This document shows positions 1 to 9,134 of a DNA stretch of 64,000 bases, in pieces. Positions within the stretch are counted from its first letter, which is position 1. The number at the start of each line of letters is the position of its first letter. The position numbers were made by a program, and so were the translations under genes. Where the stretch lies: positions 372,001-436,000 of the forward strand of contig JAKACT010000002.1 of the NCBI GenBank assembly GCA_021821195.1. Direction: 5' to 3'. The stretch comes from Pseudomonadota bacterium. GTDB taxonomy: Bacteria; Pseudomonadota; Gammaproteobacteria; Xanthomonadales; Xanthomonadaceae. The notes under the pieces were generated by a model, which worked only from the letters and a program-made list of their open reading frames with translations, had not been told where the DNA came from and made no database searches.

Positions 1-51
1 GCCGCCCACTGGCGGCTGCGCGACCAGGTCGCCCGCCAGTACCCCGGATAA
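1..51 (+). CDS. 3' end of an unidentified gene (partial)
   Basis: Frame 1 is open from the window edge to a TAA stop and would encode a C-terminus ending QVARQYPG. Codon use is GC-rich like the neighbours, and sixA follows 71 bases later on the same strand, so this is plausibly the tail of an upstream gene. Sixteen residues are too few to recognise a family. Confidence 0.4.
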   Translation, partial: AAHWRLRDQVARQYPG

Positions 52-122
52 GCCGATGCGATTGGCCGATGGCGGTGTACCCTGCCTGCAACCGGCCGCC
101 GCGGCCGAGGAAGGACCCCCAG

Positions 123-596
123 ATGCGCGAATTGATCCTGCTCCGCCATGCCCATGCCGATGCCTCCGCGGTCGGCCAAGACGACCTGCTGCGCCCGCTG
201 TCGGCGGCCGGTCTCGCCGAGGCGCAAGCTGCCGGCGACTGGCTGCGCGCGCACGCCCTGCTGCCCGACCGGGTGCTGTGCTCGACCGCCGCGCGCACCC
301 GCCAGACGCTGGCCGCGCTGGGTGAACTGGGCTGCACCGACGTACGCGAGGAAGCGGCGATCTACGAAGCCAGCCCGGGCACCCTGATCGCGCTGGCCGA
401 CGCCCATCGCGACGCGCGCCGGCTGCTGCTGGTTGGCCACAATCCTGGCCTGGAACAGTTGGCGGCGCTGCTGCATAGCGGCCAGTCCGGCGACTACCGC
501 GGCATGCCGCCGGGCGGGGTCGCGGTGCTGGAATTCCCGGTCGACGCGACGATCGAGCCCGGCGTGGCGCGGCTGTCGCGCTTCTGGTGGCCGTGA
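123..596 (+). CDS. sixA: Phosphohistidine phosphatase SixA
   Basis: A 157-residue histidine phosphatase (phosphoglycerate-mutase fold). SixA removes phosphate from phosphohistidine, classically on HPt domains of sensor kinases or on PTSNtr components in the cytoplasm. The N-terminus LILLRHAHAD carries the catalytic RHA motif (His9) and VGHNPGLE near residue 106 supplies the second catalytic histidine, both typical of SixA. The length matches the short SixA family (about 150-165 residues). The start is the ATG directly before the RHA strand; an upstream in-frame ATG at 69 would add an arginine/proline-rich stretch unlike the family. The next gene starts 28 bases downstream. Family call is secure; the substrate here is not known. 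Confidence 0.9.
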   Translation: MRELILLRHAHADASAVGQDDLLRPLSAAGLAEAQAAGDWLRAHALLPDRVLCSTAARTRQTLAALGELGCTDVREEAAIYEASPGTLIALADAHRDARRLLLVGHNPGLEQLAALLHSGQSGDYRGMPPGGVAVLEFPVDATIEPGVARLSRFWWP

Positions 597-624
597 GCCC
601 CGCTGCCGCAGGATGCTGGGCCCG

Positions 625-2595
625 ATGAGTCGCCGTAGCCCCGGCCGCGCACTGGCGGGGCTGCTGGCCCTGCTGCTGGCCGGCTGTGCCACCCTGTCGC
701 CGCAGCAGCGCAGCGCCGCCGCCGACGTCGCGACCAGCGCGCGCAGTACCCAAGTAGATTGCGCGCGCGCCGACGCCTGCGCGCTGCCGTCGCCGCTGCT
801 GGCGATGGCGCGCGACACCCTGGCCGCCTCCACCGCGGCCGCGCCGCGGCACCGCGCGCTGATCCTGGACGATGCCCCCGACGCGCTGCTGGCGCGGGTG
901 CACTTGATCCGCGCGGCGCAACGCAGCATCGACCTGCAGACCTACATCTTCGACGAGGACGATGCCGCCCAGCTGGTGCTGGACGAACTGCAGGCGGCGG
1001 CCTTCCGTGGGGTCAAGGTGCGCATCCTCATCGACCAGCTGGCGGCGCTGCGCAAGGTGGAGACGCTGGCGGCGCTGTCGTCGCTGCACGCCAACCTTGG
1101 GCTGCGCGTCTACAACCCGGTGCTGGACCGCGCGCGGCTGTCGCTGCCGATGTACGCGGTGGCGGCGGCCTGTTGCTGGGGCCAGCTCAACCGGCGCATG
1201 CACAACAAGCTGCTGGTGGTGGATGGCGCGGTCGGGATCGTCGGCGGGCGCAACTACCAGGACGACTATTACGACTGGGGCGGCGAGTTCAATTTCCGCG
1301 ACCGCGACCTGCTGCTGGCCGGGCCGGCGGTGGCCGACATGGTGGCGAATTTCGATGCGTTCTGGGCATCGAAGCGCAGCGTGCCGGCGGAACGGCTGGG
1401 CGACGTGGCGCGCTACCTGCGCGAGCACGGTCCCCCGCCGGCACCGCACCACGTGTTCCACAACCCGGCGCGGGTGCGTGCGCTGTTGGCCGAGGTGGCC
1501 GACGACGCGGTGCTGCGCACGCGCTTCGTCGCGCCGGCGCTGCCGGTGCAGGGCGTGCGCTTCCTCGCCGACCTGCCCAACAAGCATCGCCTGGATGCCA
1601 CCGATGACGCCACCAGCGCCACCAGCGTCGCTACGCAGGCTACGTCCGACACCAGCCACGGCCTGCGCGGGTTGATCACCGGCGCGGACCGCGAAATCCT
1701 CCTGCAGACGCCCTACCTGGTGCTGTCGAAGCCGGCGCAGGCACTGTTCCGTGAACTACGGCAGCGGCCGCAGCCGCCGCGCGTGCTGGTATCGACCAAC
1801 AGTCTGGCCGCCACCGACGCCTTCATCGCCTATGCGCTGTCCTACAAGTACAAGCGCCGCTACCTGCGCGACTTCGGCTTCGAGATCCACGAGTTCAAGC
1901 CGTTCCCGGCGGATGCGCCGTTCGAGCTGGGCGCCACCGGCGCCGGCTTGCAGGAGGCCGAGCCGCCGGCCGCGTCCGCGCGCGCCGGTGCCGGCAGCCT
2001 GCGCGATCGCCAGCTGGCCGAGCGCGGCCTGCGCAGCGAGCCGGCCAGCGAAGCCGGGCGGCCGTCGCCGTTCGCCTCCTCCGGCGGCCTGCCGGTGCGG
2101 CTCAAGCGCGCCGGTCTGCGCATGGGCATGCACGCCAAGTCGCTGGTGATCGACGGTCGCATCGGCGTGGTCGGTACCCACAACTTCGACCCGCGCGGCG
2201 ACCGCCTGAATACCGAGAGCGCGGTGGTGATCGCCGACCCCGGCTTCGCAGCTGCGCTGGCGGCCAGCATCCGGCGCGACATGGCGCCGGCCAATGCGTG
2301 GACCATCGGCCGCCGCGACGACGCGCCGATCTTCTCCGGGATCGAATACAACCTGTCCAAGCTGTCGGAGCGGATGCCGGTGTTCGACCTGTGGCCCTAC
2401 AAATACGCCACCAGCTACGAGTACGTGCCCGGACCGGGCTGCCCGCCGACGGTGGAGCCGCCGTCGCCGTTCGCGCCTGGGTTCCGCCGCTGCAACCAGC
2501 CGGTGGGCGATTTCCCGGAGGTCGACATCGGCCTGAAATGGCTGGGCGTGCGCGCGTTCACCGCGTTCGGCTCGGGGCTGTCGCCGATCCTGTGA
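625..2595 (+). CDS. Phospholipase D-family lipoprotein (ClsC/YmdC-like cardiolipin synthase)
   Basis: A 656-residue PLD-superfamily protein with two HKD motifs, HNKLLVVDG (about residue 193) and HAKSLVIDG (about residue 503), each followed by the usual G-x-x-N segment. It starts with a lipoprotein signal ending LLAGC (Cys21), so it is probably membrane-anchored in the periplasm. Such proteins act as cardiolipin synthases or phosphatidyl transferases; ClsC-type function is inferred. Two low-complexity linkers interrupt the family pattern: an Ala/Thr/Ser/Asp run near 1600-1660 and an Ala/Arg/Ser/Pro run near 1940-2090, the latter before the second HKD. The ATG at 625 gives the cleanest signal peptide; the in-frame ATG at 613 (four more residues) cannot be excluded. 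No good Shine-Dalgarno precedes either. Confidence 0.85.
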   Translation: MSRRSPGRALAGLLALLLAGCATLSPQQRSAAADVATSARSTQVDCARADACALPSPLLAMARDTLAASTAAAPRHRALILDDAPDALLARVHLIRAAQRSIDLQTYIFDEDDAAQLVLDELQAAAFRGVKVRILIDQLAALRKVETLAALSSLHANLGLRVYNPVLDRARLSLPMYAVAAACCWGQLNRRMHNKLLVVDGAVGIVGGRNYQDDYYDWGGEFNFRDRDLLLAGPAVADMVANFDAFWASKRSVPAERLGDVARYLREHGPPPAPHHVFHNPARVRALLAEVADDAVLRTRFVAPALPVQGVRFLADLPNKHRLDATDDATSATSVATQATSDTSHGLRGLITGADREILLQTPYLVLSKPAQALFRELRQRPQPPRVLVSTNSLAATDAFIAYALSYKYKRRYLRDFGFEIHEFKPFPADAPFELGATGAGLQEAEPPAASARAGAGSLRDRQLAERGLRSEPASEAGRPSPFASSGGLPVRLKRAGLRMGMHAKSLVIDGRIGVVGTHNFDPRGDRLNTESAVVIADPGFAAALAASIRRDMAPANAWTIGRRDDAPIFSGIEYNLSKLSERMPVFDLWPYKYATSYEYVPGPGCPPTVEPPSPFAPGFRRCNQPVGDFPEVDIGLKWLGVRAFTAFGSGLSPIL

Positions 2596-2689
2596 GCGCG
2601 GCGCCAGCGGGCCTGGCGGATGCCGATTGACGCGCCAGCGCGCGCGTCCTAGTCTGCCGAACTCAATTCCGTTGCCTTCCGGGGCCCAC

Positions 2690-3298
2690 ATGTCGATCAC
2701 CCTGAACTTCGAGCTCAACGACCACGATCTGGCCCATTTCCAGGCGGCAGCGGAGCGTTCCCGCAAGGCGGTGGAAGGCAAGGGCACCGAGGAGATCGTG
2801 GCTGCGGCGATCGCGCTGCTGGACGATGCACAGAAGACCCAGCTGCCGGACTTCATCCGCCAGCGCCTGCTGCGCCTGGACGACATGATCGCGATGGTGC
2901 GCGACGACGCCTGGTCGATGCCCGACGCCGACCGCCAGCGGGTGCTGTCGGCGCTGGCGTACTTCGCCGACCCGAACGACATCATCCCGGACGCCGTGCA
3001 GGTGCTGGGCTTCCTCGACGACGCGGTGATGATCGAGCTGTCGGTGCGCGAACTGGCGCACGAGCTGGACGCCTACGACGACTTCTGCGATTACCGTGCC
3101 CGCGAAGCCACTCGCCGTGGCGTCGAGCCGGCCACGCTGGGCCGCACCGACTGGCTGGATAGCCGCCGCGAGGAGCTGGTGGACCGGATGCATGCCCGCC
3201 GCGAGCGCGACTTCGGCGTCGGCTACGGCCGCAGCAGCGGCTATGGCCGCGAGTCCTACATCCGCACCTGGCGCCCCGGCGTGTTCACGGTGCGCTGA
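2690..3298 (+). CDS. YkvA-like DUF1232 protein
   Basis: A 202-residue protein whose middle carries the DUF1232/YkvA signature: LAYFADPNDIIPD followed by a hydrophobic helix with GFLDDAVMIEL. YkvA proteins are small, poorly characterised and often membrane-associated; no reaction is established. The C-terminal third is charged (many Arg) and ends in a Gly/Arg/Tyr-rich tail. A GGGG tract lies a few bases upstream of the chosen ATG, and an upstream in-frame start at 2627 would add sequence without family similarity. It sits six bases before the thioesterase gene and is probably cotranscribed with it. Confidence 0.8.
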   Translation: MSITLNFELNDHDLAHFQAAAERSRKAVEGKGTEEIVAAAIALLDDAQKTQLPDFIRQRLLRLDDMIAMVRDDAWSMPDADRQRVLSALAYFADPNDIIPDAVQVLGFLDDAVMIELSVRELAHELDAYDDFCDYRAREATRRGVEPATLGRTDWLDSRREELVDRMHARRERDFGVGYGRSSGYGRESYIRTWRPGVFTVR

Positions 3299-3303
3299 GC
3301 CGC

Positions 3304-3747
3304 ATGGCCGCGCGCGATTTCGCCTGGCCGCAGGGCACCACCCTCGAAGCCCTGAACGCGCGCTCCGCCGGGACGCTGATGGAGGCGCTCGGCATCGTCT
3401 TCACCGAACTGGGCGACGGCTACCTGCGCGCCACCATGCCGGTGGACGCACGCACCCACCAGCCCTACGGCCTACTGCACGGCGGCGCCTCGGTGGCGCT
3501 GGCGGAAACCCTGGGCAGCAGCGCCGGCGCGCTGCTGGCCGGCGGCAACGCGGTGGTGGGGCTGGAGATCAACGCCAACCACCTGCGCGCGGTGCGCGAA
3601 GGTAGCGTCACCGGCACCACCCGCCCCCTCCACATCGGCCGCAGCACGCAGGTGTGGGAGATCCATATCGAAGACGAGGCCGGCCGACCGGTCTGCATCA
3701 GCCGGATCACGCTGGCAGTGCTGCCACAGCCGCCCGCTTCCGCCTGA
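3304..3747 (+). CDS. Hotdog-fold thioesterase (PaaI/YdiI type)
   Basis: A 147-residue single hotdog-domain acyl-CoA thioesterase. The motif LLHGGASVALAETLGS (residues 57-72) contains the characteristic HGG and the catalytic acidic residue Glu68, as in YdiI/EntH/PaaI proteins that hydrolyse aromatic or fatty acyl-CoA. The length is normal for the family (135-150). It starts six bases after the YkvA-like gene and its ATG follows a TGA-GCCGC junction, suggesting translational coupling. Substrate cannot be read from sequence; a menaquinone role (MenI) is unlikely to be the reason for its presence, since UbiE is in the window but no men gene is. Confidence 0.87.
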   Translation: MAARDFAWPQGTTLEALNARSAGTLMEALGIVFTELGDGYLRATMPVDARTHQPYGLLHGGASVALAETLGSSAGALLAGGNAVVGLEINANHLRAVREGSVTGTTRPLHIGRSTQVWEIHIEDEAGRPVCISRITLAVLPQPPASA

Positions 3748-3819
3748 CGACGCGCGCGGGGTTTTGCCGCTTCCGCCTTACACTTGTCGCTTCCCTTCCC
3801 GGCGCCCCCACCGTCGCCC

Positions 3820-4557
3820 ATGCGCGCGTTCCGTTACCTGTATCGCCTGCCGCTGTTCGCCTGGCACGTCCTGATCCACCTGCCGCTGACCCTGCTGCTG
3901 ATCGCCATCGGCAACGGCGGGCCGCTGTCGCACGGCATCGTGCGCTGGTGGGCGGGCGGCTTGCTGCGGGTGTTCGGGATGCGGGTGCAGCGCGTCGGCA
4001 CCCCGCTGGCCGGCGGCACCCTGTTCGTGGCCAACCACGTCAGCTGGATCGACATCATGGCGCTGCATTCGCAGCACATGATGGGCTTCATCGCCAAGTC
4101 GGAGATCCGCCGCTGGCCGGTGGTGGGCTGGGTCACCACCCACGCCGAGACCATCTTCCTGCAGCGCGGCAACGGCGATTCGCTGGGGATGGTGATGGCC
4201 GAGATGTCGCAGCGCCTGCGCGCCGGCCGCGCGGTGGCGGCGTTCCCCGAGGGCGGCACCCGCGACGGCCGCGAGCTCGGCGCCTTCCACGCCCGCATCT
4301 TCACCGCCGCGGTCGACGCCGATGCGCCGGTGCAGCCGGTGGCGCTGTGCTACGGCGTGCATTGCGAAGCGCAGCCGATCGTCGCGTTCGCCCCGCGCGA
4401 GCATTTCATCGGCAACCTGGTGCGCCTGCTCGGCGAACCGTCGCGGCCGCTGCGGGTGTGCTTCATGCAGCCGATCCTGCCGGGCGAACACGACGGTCGC
4501 CGCGGCATCGCGCGGGTGGCGCGCGAGCGCGTCCTGCAGGCGATGTCCGAGGCCTGA
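3820..4557 (+). CDS. Lysophospholipid/1-acylglycerol-3-phosphate acyltransferase family protein
   Basis: A 245-residue PlsC-like acyltransferase. It has an N-terminal hydrophobic helix (about residues 10-30), the catalytic HX4D motif in NHVSWID (His73, Asp78), and the substrate-binding FPEGGTRDG block at 142-150. Such enzymes transfer an acyl chain to lysophosphatidic acid or related lipids at the inner membrane. The ATG at 3820 is chosen because the family begins with the basic-hydrophobic helix; an upstream TTG at 3784 would add proline-rich residues. The YheT-type hydrolase gene follows nine bases after its stop, so the two are likely one transcript. Whether this is the main PlsC or a paralogue is unknown. 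Confidence 0.87.
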   Translation: MRAFRYLYRLPLFAWHVLIHLPLTLLLIAIGNGGPLSHGIVRWWAGGLLRVFGMRVQRVGTPLAGGTLFVANHVSWIDIMALHSQHMMGFIAKSEIRRWPVVGWVTTHAETIFLQRGNGDSLGMVMAEMSQRLRAGRAVAAFPEGGTRDGRELGAFHARIFTAAVDADAPVQPVALCYGVHCEAQPIVAFAPREHFIGNLVRLLGEPSRPLRVCFMQPILPGEHDGRRGIARVARERVLQAMSEA

Positions 4558-4566
4558 GGCGGCCGC

Positions 4567-5568
4567 ATGCCGCTGCTGCCGTCCGCCTTCAACCCGCCGG
4601 CGTGGCTGCGCAACCCGCACCTGCAGTCGGTGGTCGCCGCCAGCCCGCTGCGGGCCGCGCGGGCGCGCCAACGCCTGCGCGAGGTGCCGGCGCGCCACGA
4701 CCCGATGGTCCTCGATGCCGGCGGCGGCGTGCGCCTGCAGGGCGTCGCCAGCCTGCCCGAAGGCGGGGCGCCACGCGCGCTGGCGCTGCTGCTGCACGGC
4801 TGGGAAGGCAGCGCCGAGTCCAGCTACATGCAGCTGACCGCGGCGCGCCTGTTGCGCGATGGCTTCGCGGTGTTCCGGCTGGATTTCCGCGACCATGGCG
4901 ACAGCCACCATCTCAACGAGGGCCTGTTCCACTCCAACCGCTTGGAAGAGGTGATCGGTGCGGCGCGCGCCGTGTCCGAGCGCTGGCCAACGCTGCCGCT
5001 GGTCGCCGCCGGCTATTCGCTGGGCGGCAACTTCGCGCTGCGGCTGGGCCTGCACGCGCCCGCGGCCGGCCTGTCGCTGCGCCGGGTGGCGGCCGTCTGC
5101 CCGCTGCTGGACCCGGCGCGGACCATGGATGCGATGGAGGCGGGGCCGGCGTTCTACATGCGCCATTTCGAGCACAAGTGGCGGCAGTCGCTGGCGCGCA
5201 AGCGCGCGCTGTTCCCGCAGGCGCATGCCTTCGGCGACGACGTGCTGCGCCTGCCCATGCGCGCGCTGACCGCGTGGATGGTGGCGCACAACACCGGCTT
5301 CCCGCATCTGGACGCCTACTTCGACGGCTATTCCGTTGCCAGCGACCGCCTGCAGGCGCTACCGGTGCCGGTCGACGTGCTGATGGCCGAGGACGACCCG
5401 GTGATCCCGGCCGACGAGTTCCATCGCATCGCCGGCTATCCCAACGTGACCCTGGAGCTGGCGCGGCATGGCGGCCACTGCGGCTTCATCGAGGCGATGA
5501 CGCTGGATGGCTATGCCGAGCGCTGGGTGGCGGCGAAGCTGGCGGCCGCGGTGGAGGCCGGGACCTAG
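4567..5568 (+). CDS. YheT-family alpha/beta hydrolase
   Basis: A 333-residue alpha/beta hydrolase. The start PPAWLRNPHLQSV is diagnostic of the YheT/EMB8 family. The nucleophile elbow is GYSLGG (Ser151), an oxyanion region LLHGWEGS lies near 76-82, an acid candidate sits in EDDPVIP, and the catalytic histidine is in HGGHCGF near residue 301. Members hydrolyse carboxylic esters, some membrane-lipid related, but the physiological substrate is unsettled. It follows the acyltransferase gene by nine bases, which fits a lipid-linked role by context only. Length is normal (about 320-340). Confidence 0.88.
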   Translation: MPLLPSAFNPPAWLRNPHLQSVVAASPLRAARARQRLREVPARHDPMVLDAGGGVRLQGVASLPEGGAPRALALLLHGWEGSAESSYMQLTAARLLRDGFAVFRLDFRDHGDSHHLNEGLFHSNRLEEVIGAARAVSERWPTLPLVAAGYSLGGNFALRLGLHAPAAGLSLRRVAAVCPLLDPARTMDAMEAGPAFYMRHFEHKWRQSLARKRALFPQAHAFGDDVLRLPMRALTAWMVAHNTGFPHLDAYFDGYSVASDRLQALPVPVDVLMAEDDPVIPADEFHRIAGYPNVTLELARHGGHCGFIEAMTLDGYAERWVAAKLAAAVEAGT

Positions 5569-5641
5569 CCCGGGGCCTGCGCGCGGCGCTTGCGCCGCCG
5601 CCGTCCTAGAATCGGCGCAACGTTTCTAGCGAGGGCTCCGC

Positions 5642-6253
5642 ATGCGCATCCATAGCGACAGTTTCCAGCACCGCCAACCGATCCCGGCCGAATTCGCGCT
5701 GGGCGCGCGCGACGGCAAGGACGGCTTCGGCGGCAACCGCAATCCGCACCTGGCCTGGGGCGACGCGCCCGCCGGCACCCGCTCGTTCGTGCTGCTGTGC
5801 ATCGACACCGACGCCCCCACCGACGGCGCGCTGGTGGCCGACGCCGCCACCCCGATCCCGGTGGCGCATCCGCGCGGCGACTTCGTGCATTGGGCGGTGG
5901 CGGACATCCCCGCGGATGTCCGCGAGATCGCCGCCGGCAGCTGCAGCGACGGATTCACCGCGAAGGGCAAGCCGGCTGGCCGCGACGCCGGCGGGGTGCG
6001 CGGGCTGAATGACTACACCGGTTGGTTCGCTGGCGATGCCGGCATGGGCGGGCGCTACTTCGGCTACGACGGTCCCTATCCGCCGGCGCATGACCTGCGC
6101 ACGCACCGCTACTTCTTCCGTGTGTTCGCGCTCGACGTGCCCAGCCTGGGCCTCGCCGACGGCTTCACGGCCGGCGATGCGCTGCGCGCCATGCAGGGGC
6201 ACGTGCTGGCCGAGGCGGCGCTGTACGGGACCTACAGCCTGCAGCCGGGCTGA
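5642..6253 (+). CDS. YbhB/YbcL-type PEBP (Raf kinase inhibitor-like) protein
   Basis: A 203-residue phosphatidylethanolamine-binding-protein family member. The ligand-pocket motifs are visible: CIDTDAPT, the HWAVADIP block, and RYFGYDGPYPP with the expected Gly-Pro pair. Bacterial YbhB/YbcL proteins are cytoplasmic or periplasmic and of uncertain function. No signal peptide is evident here, so a cytoplasmic location is inferred. It is 73 bases downstream of the hydrolase gene and converges on the kinase gene, whose stop is only 21 bases beyond its own stop. Confidence 0.88.
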   Translation: MRIHSDSFQHRQPIPAEFALGARDGKDGFGGNRNPHLAWGDAPAGTRSFVLLCIDTDAPTDGALVADAATPIPVAHPRGDFVHWAVADIPADVREIAAGSCSDGFTAKGKPAGRDAGGVRGLNDYTGWFAGDAGMGGRYFGYDGPYPPAHDLRTHRYFFRVFALDVPSLGLADGFTAGDALRAMQGHVLAEAALYGTYSLQPG

Positions 6254-6274
6254 CGCCCACGGGCGCGGCGGCGC

Positions 6275-9103
6275 TCAGCGCTTGGCGATGGTGGCGCCGG
6301 CCGGTCGGCCGCTGCCGCAGCCAACGCGCAGCCGCTGCACCTCGCGCGGGATCGCACCGCCTTCCGGGAGCAGCGGGTGCATGTCGGCCAGCACCGCGTC
6401 CAGCGCCATCCGCGCCGCCCGCGGCCGCGCCCGGCACTGCAGGTCCGCGGCGTAGGCGCGCGCCAGCCAGGCCGCCTTGCGCTGCTCGAGGTCACTGCTG
6501 CGGGTATCGCCCAGCGCGATCAGCCGCGCCAGCGCCAGTCCATCTCCCTGCTGCGCCTGCAGCCGCGCCAGCGAGATCTCGGCGCGGCGGGTATGCGAGT
6601 GGCGCGGGCCGAAGCCGGCGCGGGTCAGCCGCACCGCCTTTTCCAGCGAAGCCCGCGCGGCTTGCGGCTGGCCCAGCGCGTCGAGGATTTCGCCGTGCAG
6701 GCGTTCGTCGTCGCCCACCAGTGCGTGGTTGGCGCCGTACTGCCGGGCGCGCAACGCCGCCGCTTCGCGTGCCAGCGGCAACGCTTCGGGGTCGCGCCCG
6801 GCGTCGTGCAGGATCATCGCCAGGTTGAACACGCCGGCGGCGATCAGCCCGGCATTGCCGGACTTGCGCCAGGCCTCCACTGCCCGCTGTTGGTAGGCCA
6901 CCGCGCGCTCGGTGTCGCCGCGCTCCCAGGCCACCACCGCCAGGCTGTTGTAGGCGCGGGCCATGTCCGGATGGTGCGGGTCCAGGCGCGCGCCCATCCA
7001 TGCGGTGGTCTCGGTGAAGATCGCTTCGGCATCGCGGAAGCGGCCCATGTCCACGTACAGCGCGGCCAGCTGGCGGTTGGCATCGACGGTGGCGCGGTGG
7101 TTGCTGCCGTGCAGTTCCTGGGCCAACCGCAGGGACGCGTGGCAGTCGCGGATGGCGGCCTCCAGGGCGTCGGTGGCGCGTTCCAGCGAGCACAGCGCGC
7201 GCAGCATGTTGATGGCCTGCGGGTGGTGCCCGCCCAGCGTCCGGCGCAGCTGCGCCAGGCCGTCCACCAGCGTACGGATCGCGGCGGCCGACTGGCCCAT
7301 CGCCGACTGCAGGTTGGCCATGTCGAGGCGGGTTTCGGCCATCCCGGCCTCGTCCTTCTCACGCCGCCGCAATTCCAGCGCGCGCGCGTGCAGGCGGCGC
7401 GCCGCATCGAAGTCGCCCAGGTCGCGCCGGCAGCGGCCCAGCTGGGCGTAGAACGCGGCCGACTGCAGCGGTAGCCGCGGTTCTTCCTGCTGGGCCATGG
7501 TTTCCAGCGGCTGCATCCGCGCGGCGCAGCCATGCGGGTTGCCCAGCTGCAGGAATGCGTTGCCGCCCAGCGTGGCGGCTTCCAGCCGCAGGCTAGCCGG
7601 TGCGTCCGGTAGCAGCGGCAGCAGCCGCGACTGGCGTTCCAACAAGTCGTGGGCTTCGCGGTAGTCGCCCAGCCCCAGGCGCAGCTGCGCCACCGCGCCG
7701 TACAGCTCGGCGCGCGCCTCCGGCTGCCGGGCCAGGCTGCGCTCGCCGCGCAGGATGCCCATGTCCAGCAGGCTGCGTAGGTCGATCGGGGTATTGGAGG
7801 AGCTGCCGGCATCCTGGAACAGTTCGGTGACGAAGCGCTGCATCGCCTGCGCGCGCGCGGCTTCGCGCAGCGCGCGCTGGGCCTGCCAGCCAACCACCGC
7901 CAGCGCTGCGCTGAGCACCGCCAGGATCGCCACCGCGGCGCCGATCGCCCAGCGGTGGCGCTGTAGGTATTTCCGCGAGCGATAGCCGAAGCTTTCGCCG
8001 CGCGCCAACACCGGTCGCCCGCGCAGGTAGCAGAGCAAGTCCTGCGACAGCGCCTCGGCGGAGACGTAGCGGCGGGTGGGGCACTTGGCCAGCGCCTTCA
8101 GCGCGATGTTGTCGAGGTCGCCGGCCAGCTCGCGCGCCAGCCGCGCCGGCGAATACGGGCGGCTAGCCTCGGGTTCGGCGCGCAGCGCCGCCTGCGAGGG
8201 CTTCTGCGGGACGCCATCGAGGATCGCCTCCTCCCATTCCGCATCGGTCTGCCGCTTGAGCCGGTATGGCTTGCTGCCGGTCAGCAGCTCGTACAGCACC
8301 ACGCCCAGCGAATACACGTCGGTCATGGTGGTGACCGGCTCGCCGCGGATCTGTTCCGGCGCGGCGTAGTGCAGGGTGAACGCGCGCACCCCGGTGCGGG
8401 TCTGCTCCACCGGTAGCGGCTGCACGTCGAGTAGCTTGGCGATGCCGAAATCGAGCAGGCGCACGTGCCCGGCCGGGGTCACCAGGATGTTCGACGGCTT
8501 GAGGTCGCGGTGGACGATCAGGTTGGCATGCGCATGGCTGACCGCCTCGCAGACCTGGCGGAACAGGTCCAGCCGCGCCGGGATGTCGAGCTGGCGCGAC
8601 TGGCAGTAGCTGGTGATGGGCTCACCCTCGACGTATTCCAGCGCCAGGTAGGGCTGGCCGTTGTGGTCGATGCCGGCGTCGAGCAGGCGGGCGATGTGCG
8701 GGTGGGCGAAGCGGGCGAGGATGTCGCGCTCGCGGTCGAAGCGCTGGCGCAGCTGCGGGTTGGCCAGCCCCGGACGCAGCAGCTTGAGCGCGACCTTGCG
8801 CTCGTACATGCCGTCGGCGCGTTCGGCCAGCCACACTTGGCCCATGCCGCCTTCGCCCAGCAGCCGCTCCAGCCGGTACGGGCCCAGCCGCGCACCAGCC
8901 ATGGCGCCGGCCGGCAGGCTCATCGCGGGGCTGTCGAGGAAGCTGGCATCGCCGGCGTCGAGGGTCAGCAGGCGCGCCAGCTCGGCGGCCAGTGCCGGAT
9001 CCTCGTCGTGCAGCGTGCGCAGGTGTTCCTCGCGCTGGTCGGTGGGCAGCTCGAGCAGTGCGTCCAGCAGCGGGGACAGGCGTTGCCAGCGCTCGATGTC
9101 CAT
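6275..9103 (-). CDS. Transmembrane Ser/Thr protein kinase with C-terminal TPR region
   Basis: A 942-residue protein. A Hanks-type kinase domain covers about residues 74-365: glycine loop GEGGMGQV (83-90), Lys107 in VALKLL, HRDLKPSN (His198-Asp200) and DFG (Asp218). A single transmembrane helix follows at about 385-406, and the remaining 530 residues are helical repeats of TPR type. The kinase is therefore cytoplasmic with a probably periplasmic TPR sensor. The N-terminal 70 residues are helical and acidic. The gene lies 31 bases downstream of the ECF sigma factor gene on the same strand, and all catalytic residues are intact. Architecture and context resemble the PknS/EcfK and PpkA2/EcfP pairs, in which the kinase phosphorylates the sigma factor; a type VI link is not shown here. 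Confidence 0.92.
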   Translation of the reverse strand: MDIERWQRLSPLLDALLELPTDQREEHLRTLHDEDPALAAELARLLTLDAGDASFLDSPAMSLPAGAMAGARLGPYRLERLLGEGGMGQVWLAERADGMYERKVALKLLRPGLANPQLRQRFDRERDILARFAHPHIARLLDAGIDHNGQPYLALEYVEGEPITSYCQSRQLDIPARLDLFRQVCEAVSHAHANLIVHRDLKPSNILVTPAGHVRLLDFGIAKLLDVQPLPVEQTRTGVRAFTLHYAAPEQIRGEPVTTMTDVYSLGVVLYELLTGSKPYRLKRQTDAEWEEAILDGVPQKPSQAALRAEPEASRPYSPARLARELAGDLDNIALKALAKCPTRRYVSAEALSQDLLCYLRGRPVLARGESFGYRSRKYLQRHRWAIGAAVAILAVLSAALAVVGWQAQRALREAARAQAMQRFVTELFQDAGSSSNTPIDLRSLLDMGILRGERSLARQPEARAELYGAVAQLRLGLGDYREAHDLLERQSRLLPLLPDAPASLRLEAATLGGNAFLQLGNPHGCAARMQPLETMAQQEEPRLPLQSAAFYAQLGRCRRDLGDFDAARRLHARALELRRREKDEAGMAETRLDMANLQSAMGQSAAAIRTLVDGLAQLRRTLGGHHPQAINMLRALCSLERATDALEAAIRDCHASLRLAQELHGSNHRATVDANRQLAALYVDMGRFRDAEAIFTETTAWMGARLDPHHPDMARAYNSLAVVAWERGDTERAVAYQQRAVEAWRKSGNAGLIAAGVFNLAMILHDAGRDPEALPLAREAAALRARQYGANHALVGDDERLHGEILDALGQPQAARASLEKAVRLTRAGFGPRHSHTRRAEISLARLQAQQGDGLALARLIALGDTRSSDLEQRKAAWLARAYAADLQCRARPRAARMALDAVLADMHPLLPEGGAIPREVQRLRVGCGSGRPAGATIAKR

Positions 9104-9134
9104 GCGGTTGCCCCCGCGTCCGCCGACCTTGCGG

